Positions 34,101 through 44,159 of a DNA stretch of 64,000 nt are shown here, piece after piece. How positions within the stretch are numbered: the stretch's first letter is position 1; every line of letters begins with the position of its first letter. The stretch lies in assembly GCA_030035585.1 (NCBI GenBank), contig CM057469.1, forward strand, positions 118,398,650-118,462,649, written 5' to 3'. Origin of the DNA: Dugong dugon (lineage: Eukaryota > Chordata > Mammalia > Sirenia > Dugongidae). Position numbers and translations under genes: made by a program. The notes under the pieces are model-generated. The model ran no database searches. It worked only from the letters and a program-made list of their open reading frames with translations, and had not been told where the DNA came from.

Positions 34101-35006
34101 CTGTTTTTATAAATTGTCCTCTGAGGACTGCCTTCGCTGTGTCCCAAAGGTTTTGGTATGATGTGTTTTCATTCTCATTTGATTCTAGGAATTTTTTGAT
34201 TCCATCTCTGATTTCTTCTGTTACCCAGTGATGTGTAAACAGGGTATTATTCAGTTTCCATGTAATTGATTTTTTTTCCTTTCTCTTTCTATTGTTGATT
34301 TCTACTTTGATGACATTGTGGTCAAAGAAGATACTTTGATTATCTCAAAGTTTTGGATCTTGTTGAGGATTGCTCTGTGGCTTAGGATGTGGTCTATTCT
34401 GGAGAATGTTCCATGTGCATTGGAAAAGAATGTGTACTTTGCAGCTGTTGGATGGAGTGTTCTATATATGTCTATGAGGTCAAGTTGGCTGATTGTGCCC
34501 TTTAGGTCTTCTGAACCTTTGCTGAGTATCTTCTTAGTTGTTGTGTCCTTTACTGAGAATGGTGTGTTGAAGTCTTCTACTAATATTGTGGAACTGTCAG
34601 TTTCTCTATTCAGTGTTGTTAGCATTTGCTTTATGTATTTTGGATCCCTGTCATTGGGTGCATAGATGTTTATTATGGTTATGTCTTCACGATGGATCGT
34701 CCCCTTAATCATTATATAGTTTTTTTCTTTGTCTTTTATGGTAGAATTTGTTTTAAAGTCTATTTTATCTGAGATTAGAATTTTCACTCCTGCTGTTTTT
34801 TGGAAGTTGTTAGCTTGATATATTTTTTTCCAACCTTTGCCTTTTAATAAATTCACATCTTTGTTTTTAAGGTGTGTCTCTTGTAGACAGCATATTGATG
34901 GATCCTGTTTTCTTATCTATTCTTTCACTCTCCGTTTCTTTATGGGCGCATTGAATCCATTTACATTGAGTGTAATTATTGACAGATGTGAGTTTGTTGC
35001 TGTCAT
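31189..35006 (-). pseudogene. L1 ORF2 pseudogene, copy 2
   Basis: Starts at the ATG complement at 35004-35006. The endonuclease region (about 34300-34860) reads TIINIYAPNDRDPKYIKQML and contains VEDFNTPFSV, where GDFN is expected. A long open RT segment, 32336-33400, contains [38 protein letters not shown] and an intact FADD box at 32897-32908, then [20 protein letters not shown]. The C-terminal part (31189-31701) holds [19 protein letters not shown], the [19 protein letters not shown] cysteine-rich block and a final MRPLL. At least four frameshifts or stops separate these pieces. It is better preserved than copy 1, but not functional as one protein. Confidence 0.92.
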
Positions 35007-35439
35007 TTTGTAGTGTTTTTTTTGTGGTGCTGAAGTTTTCTTTGTTCTTCTTACTCTCTTGTGCTGAGTCACTTTTGTTTGTGGATTCTTTTTCATTTCT
35101 TTTGTTCTTGTAAGTTTTGTTTTTGCTGAGACTATGTTTTTCCTAGTTTTTTTTATGAGTATGTTTGTTAACTTTCTTTGTGGTTACCATGAAGTTTACC
35201 CTTATGTTTCTAAGTTTTAAGCAGTCTACCATTACTTGGTATCACCTTACCTTCCTCTCCATTAGAAGGTTCTATACCTGTGCCATTTATTCCCTCTTTT
35301 ATTGTTTTGACATTGTTGTCATTTACTGATTAACTGCTCTGATTTCCTGTTGAATTTCTTTTGGTTTTGGATAGTCATTGAGAGGTCATTTCCTAGATTC
35401 GTATTTGGCTGGTACTATCTTAAGTCCTAGATTCTGCCT

Positions 35440-36490
35440 GTGAGCTGAAGTTGTTTGTCCTCAGATCGAAGAACTCCCTTTAATAATTCTTGTAAGTTTT
35501 GTTTGACTTTTACATATTCCCTTAATTTCTGTTTATCTCTAAATGACCTAATTTCTCCATCAAATCTGAACTAGAGTTTTGCAGGATATATTATTCTTGG
35601 CTGGTAATTTTTTTCCTTCAAGGTTTTATATATGTCATCCAATTGCCTTGTTTCCTGCATGGTTTTTGCCAGATAATCTTATCTTAGTCTTATTATTTCT
35701 CCTGTGTATGTGACTTCTTGTTTTTCATGAGCTGCTCTCGGGATTCTTTGTTTGTCTTTTGTTTTGGTGAGTGTGATTATGAAATGCCTTGGTGATTTCT
35801 TTTGGGTTCTCTCCTATTTGGGGTTCGTTGAGCTTCTCGGATGGCCAGCTTTTCATCTTTCATGATATTGGGGAAGTTTTCTGTCAGCAGTTCTTCAATG
35901 TTCCTCTCTGTGTTTTATGTTTTCTCCCCATGTTTTGGAATTCCAATCACTCGTAAATTTTTGCTTTTAATTCTGTCCCACATAACTCTGAGTGTTTCTT
36001 CATTTTTCTTTGTTCTTTTTTCTGAGTGTTCCTGAAACAGAGTCGTATCCAAGAGTTTGTCTTCAATACCACTGAACCTGTATTCCACTGTTTCAAATCT
36101 GCTTCTCAGCCCTTCTATGACACCGTCCATTTATGAAATCTTGTTGTTTAACTTTTGGATTTCTAATTGTTGCGTTTGTATGATTTCTTGTTGTGAATTT
36201 ATTTTGGAATTTTGTTCCTGCATTATTTTCCTGAATTCTTCCAGTTTTTTGTCTGTATTTTACATGAATTTGTCTTTTTTTTTCCCCTCATGTTTTTCAG
36301 CTTTTTGCTTAAGCTCTTGGAGAATTCTGAGTATTAGAGATTTGTATTCCCTATCTGGTATTTCTAGTGCCTTTTCTGCAACTGGAAAGTCATCTGGTGT
36401 TTTATTTTGGACACCACTGAAACCATCCTTTCCTGTTTTTGTAAATGTTTTGATATTGTCTGCTGTCTTCGGGGCATTCAGTAGTTATTT
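35440..36490 (-). pseudogene. L1 ORF1 pseudogene, copy 2
   Basis: Minus-strand reading gives QNKTPDDFPVAEKALEIPDR near 36400, a coiled coil (DKKLEEFRKIMQEQNSKI, then QQEIIQTQQLEIQKLNNKI), FETVEYRFSGIEDKLLDTT, and at 35915-35990 the conserved core NLRVIGIPKHGEK, which lies just before the RNA-recognition domain. A stop replaces the glutamate after DKFM, and another follows the coiled coil. The C-terminal domain persists as fragments to about 35460. Only one DKFM heptad unit is present here. Confidence 0.82.
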
Positions 36491-36539
36491 TTCTTATTTA
36501 TTGATTGTAGATTTGTTTGTTTTGTCCTTTTTTAAAAAA

Positions 36540-38409
36540 AAAATTTGAGTATGTCTGAGCAGGTGGACTGTGTGTTCTTTGCTGTTTGCTCTTCTGTGGG
36601 CACAACACTTTTCTCCTCCTTCTCCAATTGGCAGGGTGAGTCACTCAGATATGATATGGCAGGGCAGGTCTAGTTGAAGAGGAGTTACTGGGATGGGTTG
36701 TTTGTGGCACTTACTACTGCCACCAGGGCAGGTCAGTAATCAGTGCAGGGGAGGTTCCAGTAGGCCGTGCCTGTGCCGCTTGGTGGTGTGATGTTAAGCA
36801 CATGGTGCAGGTAGGCAGGATGTAGCGGGGAGATTGTTATGTGTGGAGCTAAGATGGATATGGGAGAGATGAGAGAGGAACAGGAGCCAAAAACTTACAA
36901 ACAAACAAAAAAGTAGGCTAGGGGAGCTTGCTGTTGGAGTGGAGAGATGAGAGACTATGAAAAGGTGAAAAACAGAAAGGGAAGAAAGAAAAAGAAAAGA
37001 AAAGAAAGAATAAATAAAAATCGGAAAGGTTAAACAACTGCAAAGTTCCTAGGGATTCCACCATTGCAGCTATGATGTCTGGGGAAGTCGCTCCCAGGTG
37101 TTGCAGTACAGCCTGGCTAGAAGATATAGAGGTATACAGTGCCAGGTATTCAGGGAACATAAAGAGAAGGAAGATATGGAGAGAGAAGAAGGTGAGTAAT
37201 GAAGAAAGACAAAAAGGGAAAAAGAGGGAAAAGAAAACAAAAGAAATTAAAAAAAAAAAAAAAGAACGAGAAAATCCCCCCCAATAACAGGAAAAAAAAA
37301 AAAAACAGAAGAAAAGAAAAAAACAATGATAAATGCCTCAGGGATCCCTCTGCGTGTCTGTGCAAGCCGAAGGGGTAGTCTCCTTGCCACGCAGCACTGC
37401 CTGGCCAGAAAGAGCTCCCAATTCAAGAAAATAAAAAGGAAAGAAACAAACAGTTCGAAACAAACAAACGAACAAAAGCCCTGGGATCCCACCAGCACAG
37501 CAGCCCAGACTGGGAAGCAGCTCCATACTCGAACGGAGCTCCATAGCCCCTCAGGAAGAAGCAAAGATGGCACATGGAGCCAGGTATTGAGTGAAAAGAA
37601 GGGGAGGTGGTGAGAGGTAAGGAAGAAATCAAAAGAAGCAGAAAAAAAGGAACACCAGCAGCCAACAAATGGCACCCAGATAGCTGGCAAGTTCAGGCGG
37701 GTGGAATCCAAGAAGCCAGTGGTTCCTGCACAAGAGACTGTGGCCTTGGGAAGCAGAGGAGACCAAGTGGGGGTGAAGAAGTGTAGGGGGTGGGAAAGCG
37801 TATATCGCAAACTACCAGAGTTCTGAAGCCCCTCAGGTAGAAGCAGAAATGGCCCATGGACCCAGGTATTTAAGCAAAAGGAGGGGGAGGTGGTGAGAGG
37901 TAAGGAAGAAATCAAAAGAAGCAGAAAATAAGCAATACCAGCAGCCAACAAATGGCACTCAGAGAGCCAGCCCGTTAGGGTGTGTGGAATCCAAGCAGCC
38001 GATGTTTCCCTTACAAGAGACTGTGGCCGCGGAAAGCAGAGGAGACCGAGTGGGGGTGAATAAAGGTGGGGGGTGGGAAAACGTATATCGCAAATTACTG
38101 GTTGTTTTGTCTCCCACTGCAAGCTCCGTGAAGCTGCTTTCTCGTACCCCCTGTTTGCTGGTCTCCGATAGGAGTCCAAGATGGCAGATCCACGCTGCGT
38201 TAGCTGGTAGGGGACCTGTGCATGAATCTGTCCTCTCTCAGTTCTCTGTCAGTTTTCTCACTCCATTTCGTGCTTGGCTGAATTCTTTATCTCTTCATTT
38301 GATGTTTTAGGGTTTCAGGATTGTTGTATTCTATGTTCGGCTTAGTTTTTCGGATCTTTGCTGTGGAGGGACGGCGTGGTGCTTCTGCCTAGAGCACCAT
38401 TTTGCCAGA
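36540..38409 (-). promoter_or_regulatory. L1 5'UTR / internal promoter region, copy 2
   Basis: Leader upstream of ORF1, same organisation as in copy 1: purine-rich blocks (about 36960-37020, 37150-37330) and ATCCCACC-containing units near 37050, 37340 and 37480. It contains a 282-base tandem duplication, 37545-37826 and 37827-38098, marked by AGCCCCTCAGG at each unit start and GTATATCGCAAA near each end. The extreme 5' end, complement of GACGGCGTGGTGCTTCTGCC, matches copy 1 in a diverged form. Confidence 0.7.
37247..38179 (-). other. 310-codon open frame in L1 5'UTR (unlikely gene)
   Basis: A sense-strand frame begins about 230 bases from the L1 5' end and runs 310 codons without a stop, overlapping the 282-base duplication, so its protein contains an internal repeat (FLLLPEGLQNSG and SLLLPEGLWSSV). 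It is rich in L, F and S and ends in a phenylalanine run from an A-rich tract. I recognise no domain. L1 copy 1 has only shorter, broken frames here. A low stop density in purine/pyrimidine-skewed sequence is the likeliest cause. Confidence 0.2.
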
Positions 38410-38420
38410 AGTGAGGATTA

Positions 38421-38690
38421 TTTTTTCTCCACACTTTTATCATCCTCCACAGTTAAAGTCATTTTGTATGTTAAATAAGGGGGCAATAGGGAACTCATGG
38501 TTTGTTCACACCTGTTTATAGATAAAATAACATTTACTGAAAAGTGAATGACTGCAGACCAAAAAATTAGTTGGTAGCTGACCTAGAAGTACAATCTCTA
38601 CCATCTTATTTTTAGGCCAAGATCATTGTTGTTATTAGTAGTAATAATAATAAGGGTAAAATAATTTCTTTTACAGTATATTAATATTAC
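38421..38690. other. Unrecognised AT-rich DNA right of L1 copy 2
   Basis: No gene or nameable repeat; a short AATAAT run lies near 38640. Confidence 0.45.
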
Positions 38691-38767
38691 CACTAAATAA
38701 CAGCTACCTTTATTTAGTCCTTCCTATATAACAGGTTCTTTTCAGACTCCATATATATATATATATT

Positions 38768-38881
38768 TTCCACCCACAGTTGCTTGTTTTCAGCCATTGA
38801 AAACCCTATGGAGCACAATTCTACTCTGACACACATGAGTTTGCCATGAGTTGGAACTGACTCAGTGGCAATAGAAAAGAG
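38768..38881 (+). mobile_element. AfroSINE, B type, 3' fragment
   Basis: TCAGCCATTGAAAACCCTAT, GAGCACAATTCTACTCTGAC, and GCCATGAGTTGGAACTGACT match the 3' half of B-type copies. The 5' half is missing. A (TA)n run at about 38752-38765 lies at its left edge. Confidence 0.8.
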
Positions 38882-38887
38882 TATAAA

Positions 38888-38955
38888 TAGACAGACAGGC
38901 AGGCAGGCAGACAGACAAACAGATGGGCAAGCAGACAGACAGACAGACAGATAGG
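38888..38955. repeat. (CAGA)n/(GGCA)n microsatellite
   Basis: Imperfect tetranucleotide tract of AGAC units with GGCA variants, starting in the tail of the SINE fragment. Confidence 0.92.
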
Positions 38956-39089
38956 TGGCTACACACATAGTATTTTGATCATCATAACAACCTGTAAGTT
39001 AGGAAATAGCTTTTCCAGGTAAAGAAACTGGACATAGAGAACTGAATAATTTGCCCAAGTTTTCTGGATGTGGTTCATATCTTATTTGA

Positions 39090-39240
39090 CTATCCCAGTA
39101 GACTTATGAGAAAAATATTTAACCCCTTTTTATATATGAGGAACCATGGATAAGAGTAATTAAGTAAACCATGCAAGGCCACTCAGTTCCATGGAGTCAG
39201 AATTTAAATTTTGCTTCTTTTAGTTCCAAAACACTGTGTA
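39090..39240 (+). repeat. Second MIR copy
   Basis: CCTTTTTATATATGAGGAAC, GTAATTAAGTAAACCATGCA, GGCCACTCAGTTCCATGGAG and CAGAATTTAAATTTTGC follow the MIR core order, adjacent to the previous MIR in the same orientation. Confidence 0.6.
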
Positions 39241-39960
39241 TTCCCAAGTCTTAATAGACCAAAATGCTTTGATCAAAATTGTGGAAACTGTATCAGCTTT
39301 TATTTGCATTGACTTCTTCTGGACATGGGTAATGTATATTCTGGAATAAAAATCAGGACAAATGGATAGAAAAAATCTACATAAGCTTGTAGAAAACTGC
39401 AAAACTGCGTTTCAATAAAGATCCTGCCAAAATATTTAGGACTTATAGTCATCATGTCTTTTGTGAGCATTCCTTCTCACTGCCTGATTTTAGACATCGG
39501 GTGCTTGGTTCACTAGAAGGCCAAATGCCACTTCTAATTAATAACTTGAAATAGATTTCACAGCTGCCTCCTGCCGACAGACAGTTCCTCCTGTGTGAAC
39601 TCCCACACTTCTGCCCTCTGAAAAATGAGGTTGATGGGAGTACACCCCTAACTGGGGTGAACTATGTTGCAAGTAAGCAGCCCATCATTTATTATAATGC
39701 AGCCAGCAATGCCGATTGCAAGGTTAAGTGCTGAAGATACATCATTTCTAAAATGACTATGTCTATCCCCTTTCTTTTAATGCCAAAGTAAGGTACATTT
39801 GTCTTGCAGTTAAAAAAAAACATTAGGTCCGTTTCCACCAAAACAAATAAAGAATTGAGACAATCACCCAGCTAAATGTATCCAAAAATTAATTTACTTG
39901 AAATAACTAGATAATTGAAAAGGGCGGGGGGGGGGGGGAAATGTATTCGAAGGCTATATG
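39241..39960. other. Repeat-free stretch, candidate unique DNA
   Basis: No interspersed repeat could be recognised over about 700 bases. 39540-39780 is less AT-rich and more complex than its surroundings. A run of 13 G follows GGGC at 39926-39938, next to the following SINE. No coding signal is seen. Confidence 0.4.
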
Positions 39961-39962
39961 AA

Positions 39963-40128
39963 TGATCCAGTGATAGCCTAGTAGTTAAGAGCTATGGCTG
40001 TTAACCAAAAGGTCGGCAGTTCGAATCTGCCAGGCACTCCTTGGAAACTCTATGGGGCAGATCTACTATGTCCTATAGGGTTGCTATGAGTTGGAATCCA
40101 CTCAACGGAACTTTTTTTTTTTTTTTTG
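39963..40128 (+). mobile_element. AfroSINE, A type, short form
   Basis: GATCCAGTGATAGCCTAGTA head, AACCAAAAGGTCGGCAGTTC, GAATCTGCCAGGCACTCCTT, GCTATGAGTTGGAATCCACT, ending in a T-run (40113-40128) after CAACGGAAC. Confidence 0.88.
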
Positions 40129-40497
40129 GTCTTATATATAATATAATAATTCCACTGTACAGTGTTTTTAACTTAATAAATCTTATTGAACATATTTTCC
40201 TTCTCCTTTAATAAAAAGCATAAAACCAGGGATTTCCAATTTTTATCTTCCTGCTGTCATAGCAAATACAAGGGATCCTAGGGATTTAGTAATAAGATTA
40301 AAATAAGGGGAAATGAATAGAAGGATCATTCAGACCAAAGCCCTGTCTGCAGGCAGCTCCACACATAACCCATCACAGGGAGCAAGGTTTTCTTTGGTAT
40401 CTTTAACAACCTTCAGAGAGGTTTTTTAAATGGCTTTCCAGAGTATTGGTCTAGAGTACATTTAAAGCATCTTTTAGCAGCAGAACTTAAAATTATG
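40129..40497. other. Unrecognised AT-rich DNA
   Basis: No gene or nameable repeat. Confidence 0.4.
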
Positions 40498-40699
40498 TAA
40501 AACTCATTGCCATTGAGTCAATTCTAACTCCTAGCAACCCTATAGGGCAGAGTAAAACTGCCCGATAGGGTTTCCAAGGCTGTAATCTTTGTGGAAGCAG
40601 ACTGACACATCTTTCTCCCTCGGAGGAGCTGGTAGGTTCCAGCTGTTGACTTTTCGGTTAGCAGATCAGCACTTAACGACTTCACAACCAGGGTTCCTT
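40498..40699 (-). mobile_element. AfroSINE, A type, long form
   Basis: CTCATTGCCATTGAGTCAAT, CCAAGGCTGTAATCTTTGTG, GCAGACTGACACATCTTTCT, TTTTCGGTTAGCAGATCAGC and the head complement CAACCAGGGTTCC. Directly followed by a TA microsatellite. Confidence 0.88.
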
Positions 40700-40702
40700 T
40701 GA

Positions 40703-40705
<3 letters not shown>

Positions 40706-40742
<37 letters not shown>

Positions 40743-40830
40743 CTATAAATATAGAGACGTATCTCTATCTCCATCTGTCTCTGCCTCTCTATCTCTATCT
40801 CTGTCTGTATGTTTCCCTCCATTCAAAGCT
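40706..40830. repeat. (TA)n then (CTAT/CTCT)n microsatellite
   Basis: An uninterrupted TA tract of about 36 bases (40706-40741) is followed by a pyrimidine-rich CTATCT/CTGTCT tract at 40758-40810, at the 5' end of the minus-strand SINE. Confidence 0.9.
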
Positions 40831-41265
40831 GAAATTAAGGTGAGGGATCTTGAACCCTGTTGTCTTGGTTCCTTTCCTACTATTGCATGCAATCAGACAT
40901 TTCCTGAGGACCCCTAAGGGGTTAAGAGCTAGCTTGAGAACCCCTGTACAGTCTAGAGGGATTTAACCATATTGACAAATTTTCATTTCTTAAGTTAATT
41001 GAGTGATGGTAACACAGTTATTCCTTATATTACTGTTAAAGTTCTTGAAGACTTTTTGTATGTTTTAAATGTTGCATTTATTTTACTTTATTATTTTCTT
41101 TTTCTCAGATGGTGATCTCTAGCTCCCTTGGCTGCTCTGGAACCATTTCAAAGCTTGGCCACTCTTATTCAACACCTGAAAGATTTCTAGCACTCTGTCA
41201 AGACACAACTTAAGCTTAATATCCTTCAGACAAATTTAAAATGTATTCTGTGCTCTAATCTCTAT
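40831..41265. other. Unrecognised non-coding DNA
   Basis: No gene or repeat family could be named. Confidence 0.4.
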
Positions 41266-41267
41266 TT

Positions 41268-41532
41268 TTGAGGCATCGGTGATTCAGTGATAGAATTCTT
41301 GCTTTCTTTTGGGGAGGCCCACAGCCACCACTCATTGCTCAGTGGAGGTTTGCATGTTGCTATGATGCTGAACAGGTTTCAGTGGAGTTTTCAGACTAAG
41401 ACAGACTGGCAGTCTTCTGAAGATCATACCCTATGGATCACAGTGGTCTGATCTGTAACTGATCTTGGAGATGGTGCAGGACCAGGCAGCATTTCATTCT
41501 GTTGTGCGTGGAGTCACCATGAATTCAGGGCT
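41268..41532 (+). mobile_element. Composite SINE: tRNA-Gly-like head plus RTE ends
   Basis: Head GGCATCGGTGATTCAGTGAT resembles a tRNA-Gly 5' half. It is followed by RTE 5'UTR sequence (GTTTGCATGTTGCTATGATG, then GTTTCAGTGGAG and CAGACTAAGACAGACTGG) and an RTE 3' end (GGTGCAGGACCAGGCAGCAT ... GGCAGCTAACAACAACAG). The 3' part aligns with the end of the RTE at 20870-20960. It has no coding capacity and would need RTE enzymes in trans. Confidence 0.82.
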
Positions 41533-41559
41533 GACTACATGGCAGCTAACAACAACAGA

Positions 41560-41700
41560 GCCATCCAGTGGCTCTGAGGCAGAAAGATCTGGCTATCTGC
41601 TCCTGTAAAGACTACAGCCTAGAAAACTCTGTGAGGCAGTTCTACTCTGACACATAGGGTCACTATGAGTCAAAAAGCGATCCCAAGGCACCTAACAACA
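41560..41700 (+). mobile_element. AfroSINE fragment with RTE-type tail
   Basis: GAGGCAGAAAGATCTGGCTA, TCCTGTAAAGACTACAGCC and GGGTCACTATGAGTCAAAAA, ending in AAGGCACCTAACAACAG, the tail seen at the RTE 3' end. The tRNA-derived head is missing. Confidence 0.8.
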
Positions 41701-42999
41701 GTAATTAGCAGAACTGGCTTTCTTTCAAGTGTCTGTAGCTCATATTATGCTTTTGTAATTAAAACGATGTGAGAGCTATAGAGTCATGTTTGCTATATCT
41801 TATGAATGTCAATTGTCTTTAAACTGACCTGCCTTTTGTCTTTTTGTTTGTTTTGTCCTGTTTTTACCATTTTGTACTTGGCTTCTGCTTTTTGGCGAGA
41901 CCTTTTTTCTGAGAATAGGTTTTCCTTGTTTTCATCTATTTCTCAAGCACCATTAGATCTAATTTTTAAACCGCACCTGGAGTAGTGTTCAAACATTGGG
42001 GCATCCATTTAAGAGGACTCTTGCCACAATGGAGACAATTCGGTGGAGGGCATCTTGGATGGCACTGGACCTGGACACTGTGCTGCATGGGAAATGGCTA
42101 AAGTATAGGAACACCAAGAAATGATACAAGAGTAGCCTGCAAATATTTTAGGGTTTTCTGTAAGGATGACAGAATAGACTTGTTCTGAGTGGTATCAAAA
42201 GATAAACCTAAGACTAGTAGAAAAAACAACAACTAAAAGTTACAGAAGAAAAGATTGCCGTTTAAATAAAACAGATCTTTCTAATAATAATAATAAATTT
42301 TATTATCCTGGATGCAGTCCCGTGAGTCTTCAGATACTGAAGGTATTCCAATGGAAAGTGAATGGGCATATGCCAAAAATATGGTCGAAGCTATTACTAT
42401 GTCATATTTATCTCCTCTCAACATGAAGATTCTTTTATACTGTACTGCTGCTTCCTTCGAAGTGTGATTCAGCACTGGATACATTTACGAAAAAATATCT
42501 GCAAAATTTTATTTTTCCTTCCTTCTTTCTCTCCCTTCTTTCTAAGCAGAGCTAGAAACATTCTTTGCAAAATTTGCACTCAGATGAAGGCAATGTATCT
42601 GGTGCTAGATGAAAGGAAAATAATTCATCTTCTCTTTATTACAGTATCATTTAGCATGTTCAATTTACATAAATTATTTGGCTAAAACTCTCAATTCTCT
42701 TCTGAATTAAGAATTATCACAGATTTAATCAAAGGCAAATACTTTATAAAATGAATTAATTCAGTTCAATGAATGATTCAGTTAATTTTAACACATTTAT
42801 TTGAAAAACCAATCTTGGGAGATAGAGGAGGCAAGCCATTAATGCTTAACTGGCAAGATGAGCAACGGCTGGCTCACGAGTGTAACTGGTGTTTGAATCT
42901 CAGCTAATGTTGTCCTTAAGTAATATATTTCATATCTACTAGATTCAATGTCTATTATCCAAAATATATTTGTGACACTGGTGGCCCATTGTGTGGTCA
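41701..42999. other. Unrecognised non-coding DNA
   Basis: No gene or named repeat over about 1.3 kb. A CCTTCCTTCTTTCTCTCCCT tract lies near 42518-42541 and a (TAA)n run near 42283-42297. Confidence 0.4.
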
Positions 43000-43007
43000 T
43001 TCTAGGC

Positions 43008-43199
43008 CAGAGGTTGGCAGACTTTTTCAGTAAAGGGCCTAATACTAAATAAGCCTTTTGGGTTACATCCATATTCTGTCACATATTCACCTGTTTCTTT
43101 TCTTCTTCTTCTTTGCTTTTACAACACTTTCAAAATGTAAAATTCATTCTGAGCTTGAAGGTTGTACCAAAACCATGGGCTGTAGTTTGCTGACCCATG
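43008..43199. mobile_element. hAT-type MITE (MER-like DNA transposon)
   Basis: 192 bases bounded by a perfect 8-base direct repeat, TTCTAGGC at 43000-43007 and 43200-43207, the length used by hAT transposases. Ends are imperfect inverted repeats (CAGAGGTTGGC and the complement of GCTGACCCATG). The interior, ACTTTTTCAGTAAAGGGCCT and GGGCTGTAGTTTGCTGACC, fits the common mammalian Charlie-type non-autonomous family. It has no coding capacity. Confidence 0.85.
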
Positions 43200-43207
43200 T
43201 TCTAGGC

Positions 43208-44020
43208 CCTTGGCTGTGTTCATAGCCATGTAGGCTAATGTCAGGAAAATTCAGCCTTTTTTCCATTGTTGCAATGGGTAAGTACCTATGCTATGTGACA
43301 GAGAAGCTGTCCTAATATTGAAATAAATGTACCATGAGACAGTCATTCTTTGAGCAAAAGCAACTGAAGATCCTTAAATGCAAGTATCTGTTGGAGTGGC
43401 AGTGAAGAAAAGAGTAATTCGATTGTTTGTAATGCTTATTCTAATATACATTCTCTCTTTGGACAGGAAAGTAAAGGTGCTGAGACCAAGAGGTTTAAAT
43501 GCTGAAAAATAAAGTATGAATGATAATAGGAAATACTGAGAACAAGGACAGATCTAGGTTTTTAGAGTTTGAAGCTTATGCGATTACTAGGGCAACTTTT
43601 TGAAAAAGAAACGGAAATTTAGAATAAAAATTAGGGTAAAATGAATATATTTAGAATGTGCAAAGTAAAGTCTATAATTATCACAAGCTTCACAAAATCC
43701 AGAAAATTAACTTAACATTTTAATTAAAAAATTTGCTGGACACACCTTAGTAACATTTTTTCTTTCAATTTTTTTTTTGCCTGTATACTCTTTGATCATC
43801 TTCCCATATAACAACAATTTTGTTATAGCATGTTCTACAGAGAAAAGTGAAAGATAATTTAGTCACTCCTTTAGTATGGTTGCTTGAAATTTCTTTTTTA
43901 GTATTAGTAGATAAGAAAAATTTCCTTAGTTTCATATACATTTTTAAAATTGTTGTTACATTCGGGAACAACTCTATCAAATTTTACTATATACAAAAGT
44001 GGCAAAACTGTACAGGTCTG
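43208..44020. other. Unrecognised AT-rich DNA
   Basis: No gene or nameable repeat seen. Confidence 0.4.
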
Positions 44021-44159
44021 TACTTTTACCCTCCCTGTGGAGCAGTGGTTAAGAGCACTTGGCTGCTAACTGAAAGCTCGGCAGTTTGAGCCCACCAGCC
44101 ACTCCACGGGAGAAAGATGTGGCAGTCTGCTTCCATAAAGGTTTATTTTTGTTACTGGT

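Larger units (their letters stand above)
30016..38409 (-). mobile_element. Full-length L1 LINE (L1 copy 2) with compound 3' tail
   Basis: Minus-strand L1 with 5' end at about 38409 (complement of TTTGCCAGA), long 5'UTR, ORF1, ORF2 and 3'UTR. Flanks share GAGGATTA (30004-30011 and 38413-38420), extending imperfectly to about 14 bases. The 3' side is odd: the main 3'UTR ends at about 30254 without a T-run, and is followed leftward by a different L1-like 3' piece with its own T-run, then by a second copy of the last 115 bases of this L1's 3'UTR with another T-run. Excluding this tail the element is about 8.15 kb. Confidence 0.88.
38695..39082 (+). repeat. MIR, interrupted by a SINE piece and a (CAGA)n tract
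   Basis: The head (CTACCTTTATTTAGTCCTTC, ACAGGTTCTTTTCAGACTCC) is separated from the core (CATCATAACAACCTGTAAGT, GGTAAAGAAACTGGACATAG, AATAATTTGCCCAAG) by about 210 bases of younger sequence at 38752-38962. Confidence 0.65.

Noticed and set aside
37247-38179. 310-codon frame as a real host gene
   Set aside because: It lies wholly in the L1 5'UTR, has skewed L/F/S composition and a phenylalanine run from an A-rich tract, and is not matched by a similar frame in L1 copy 1.
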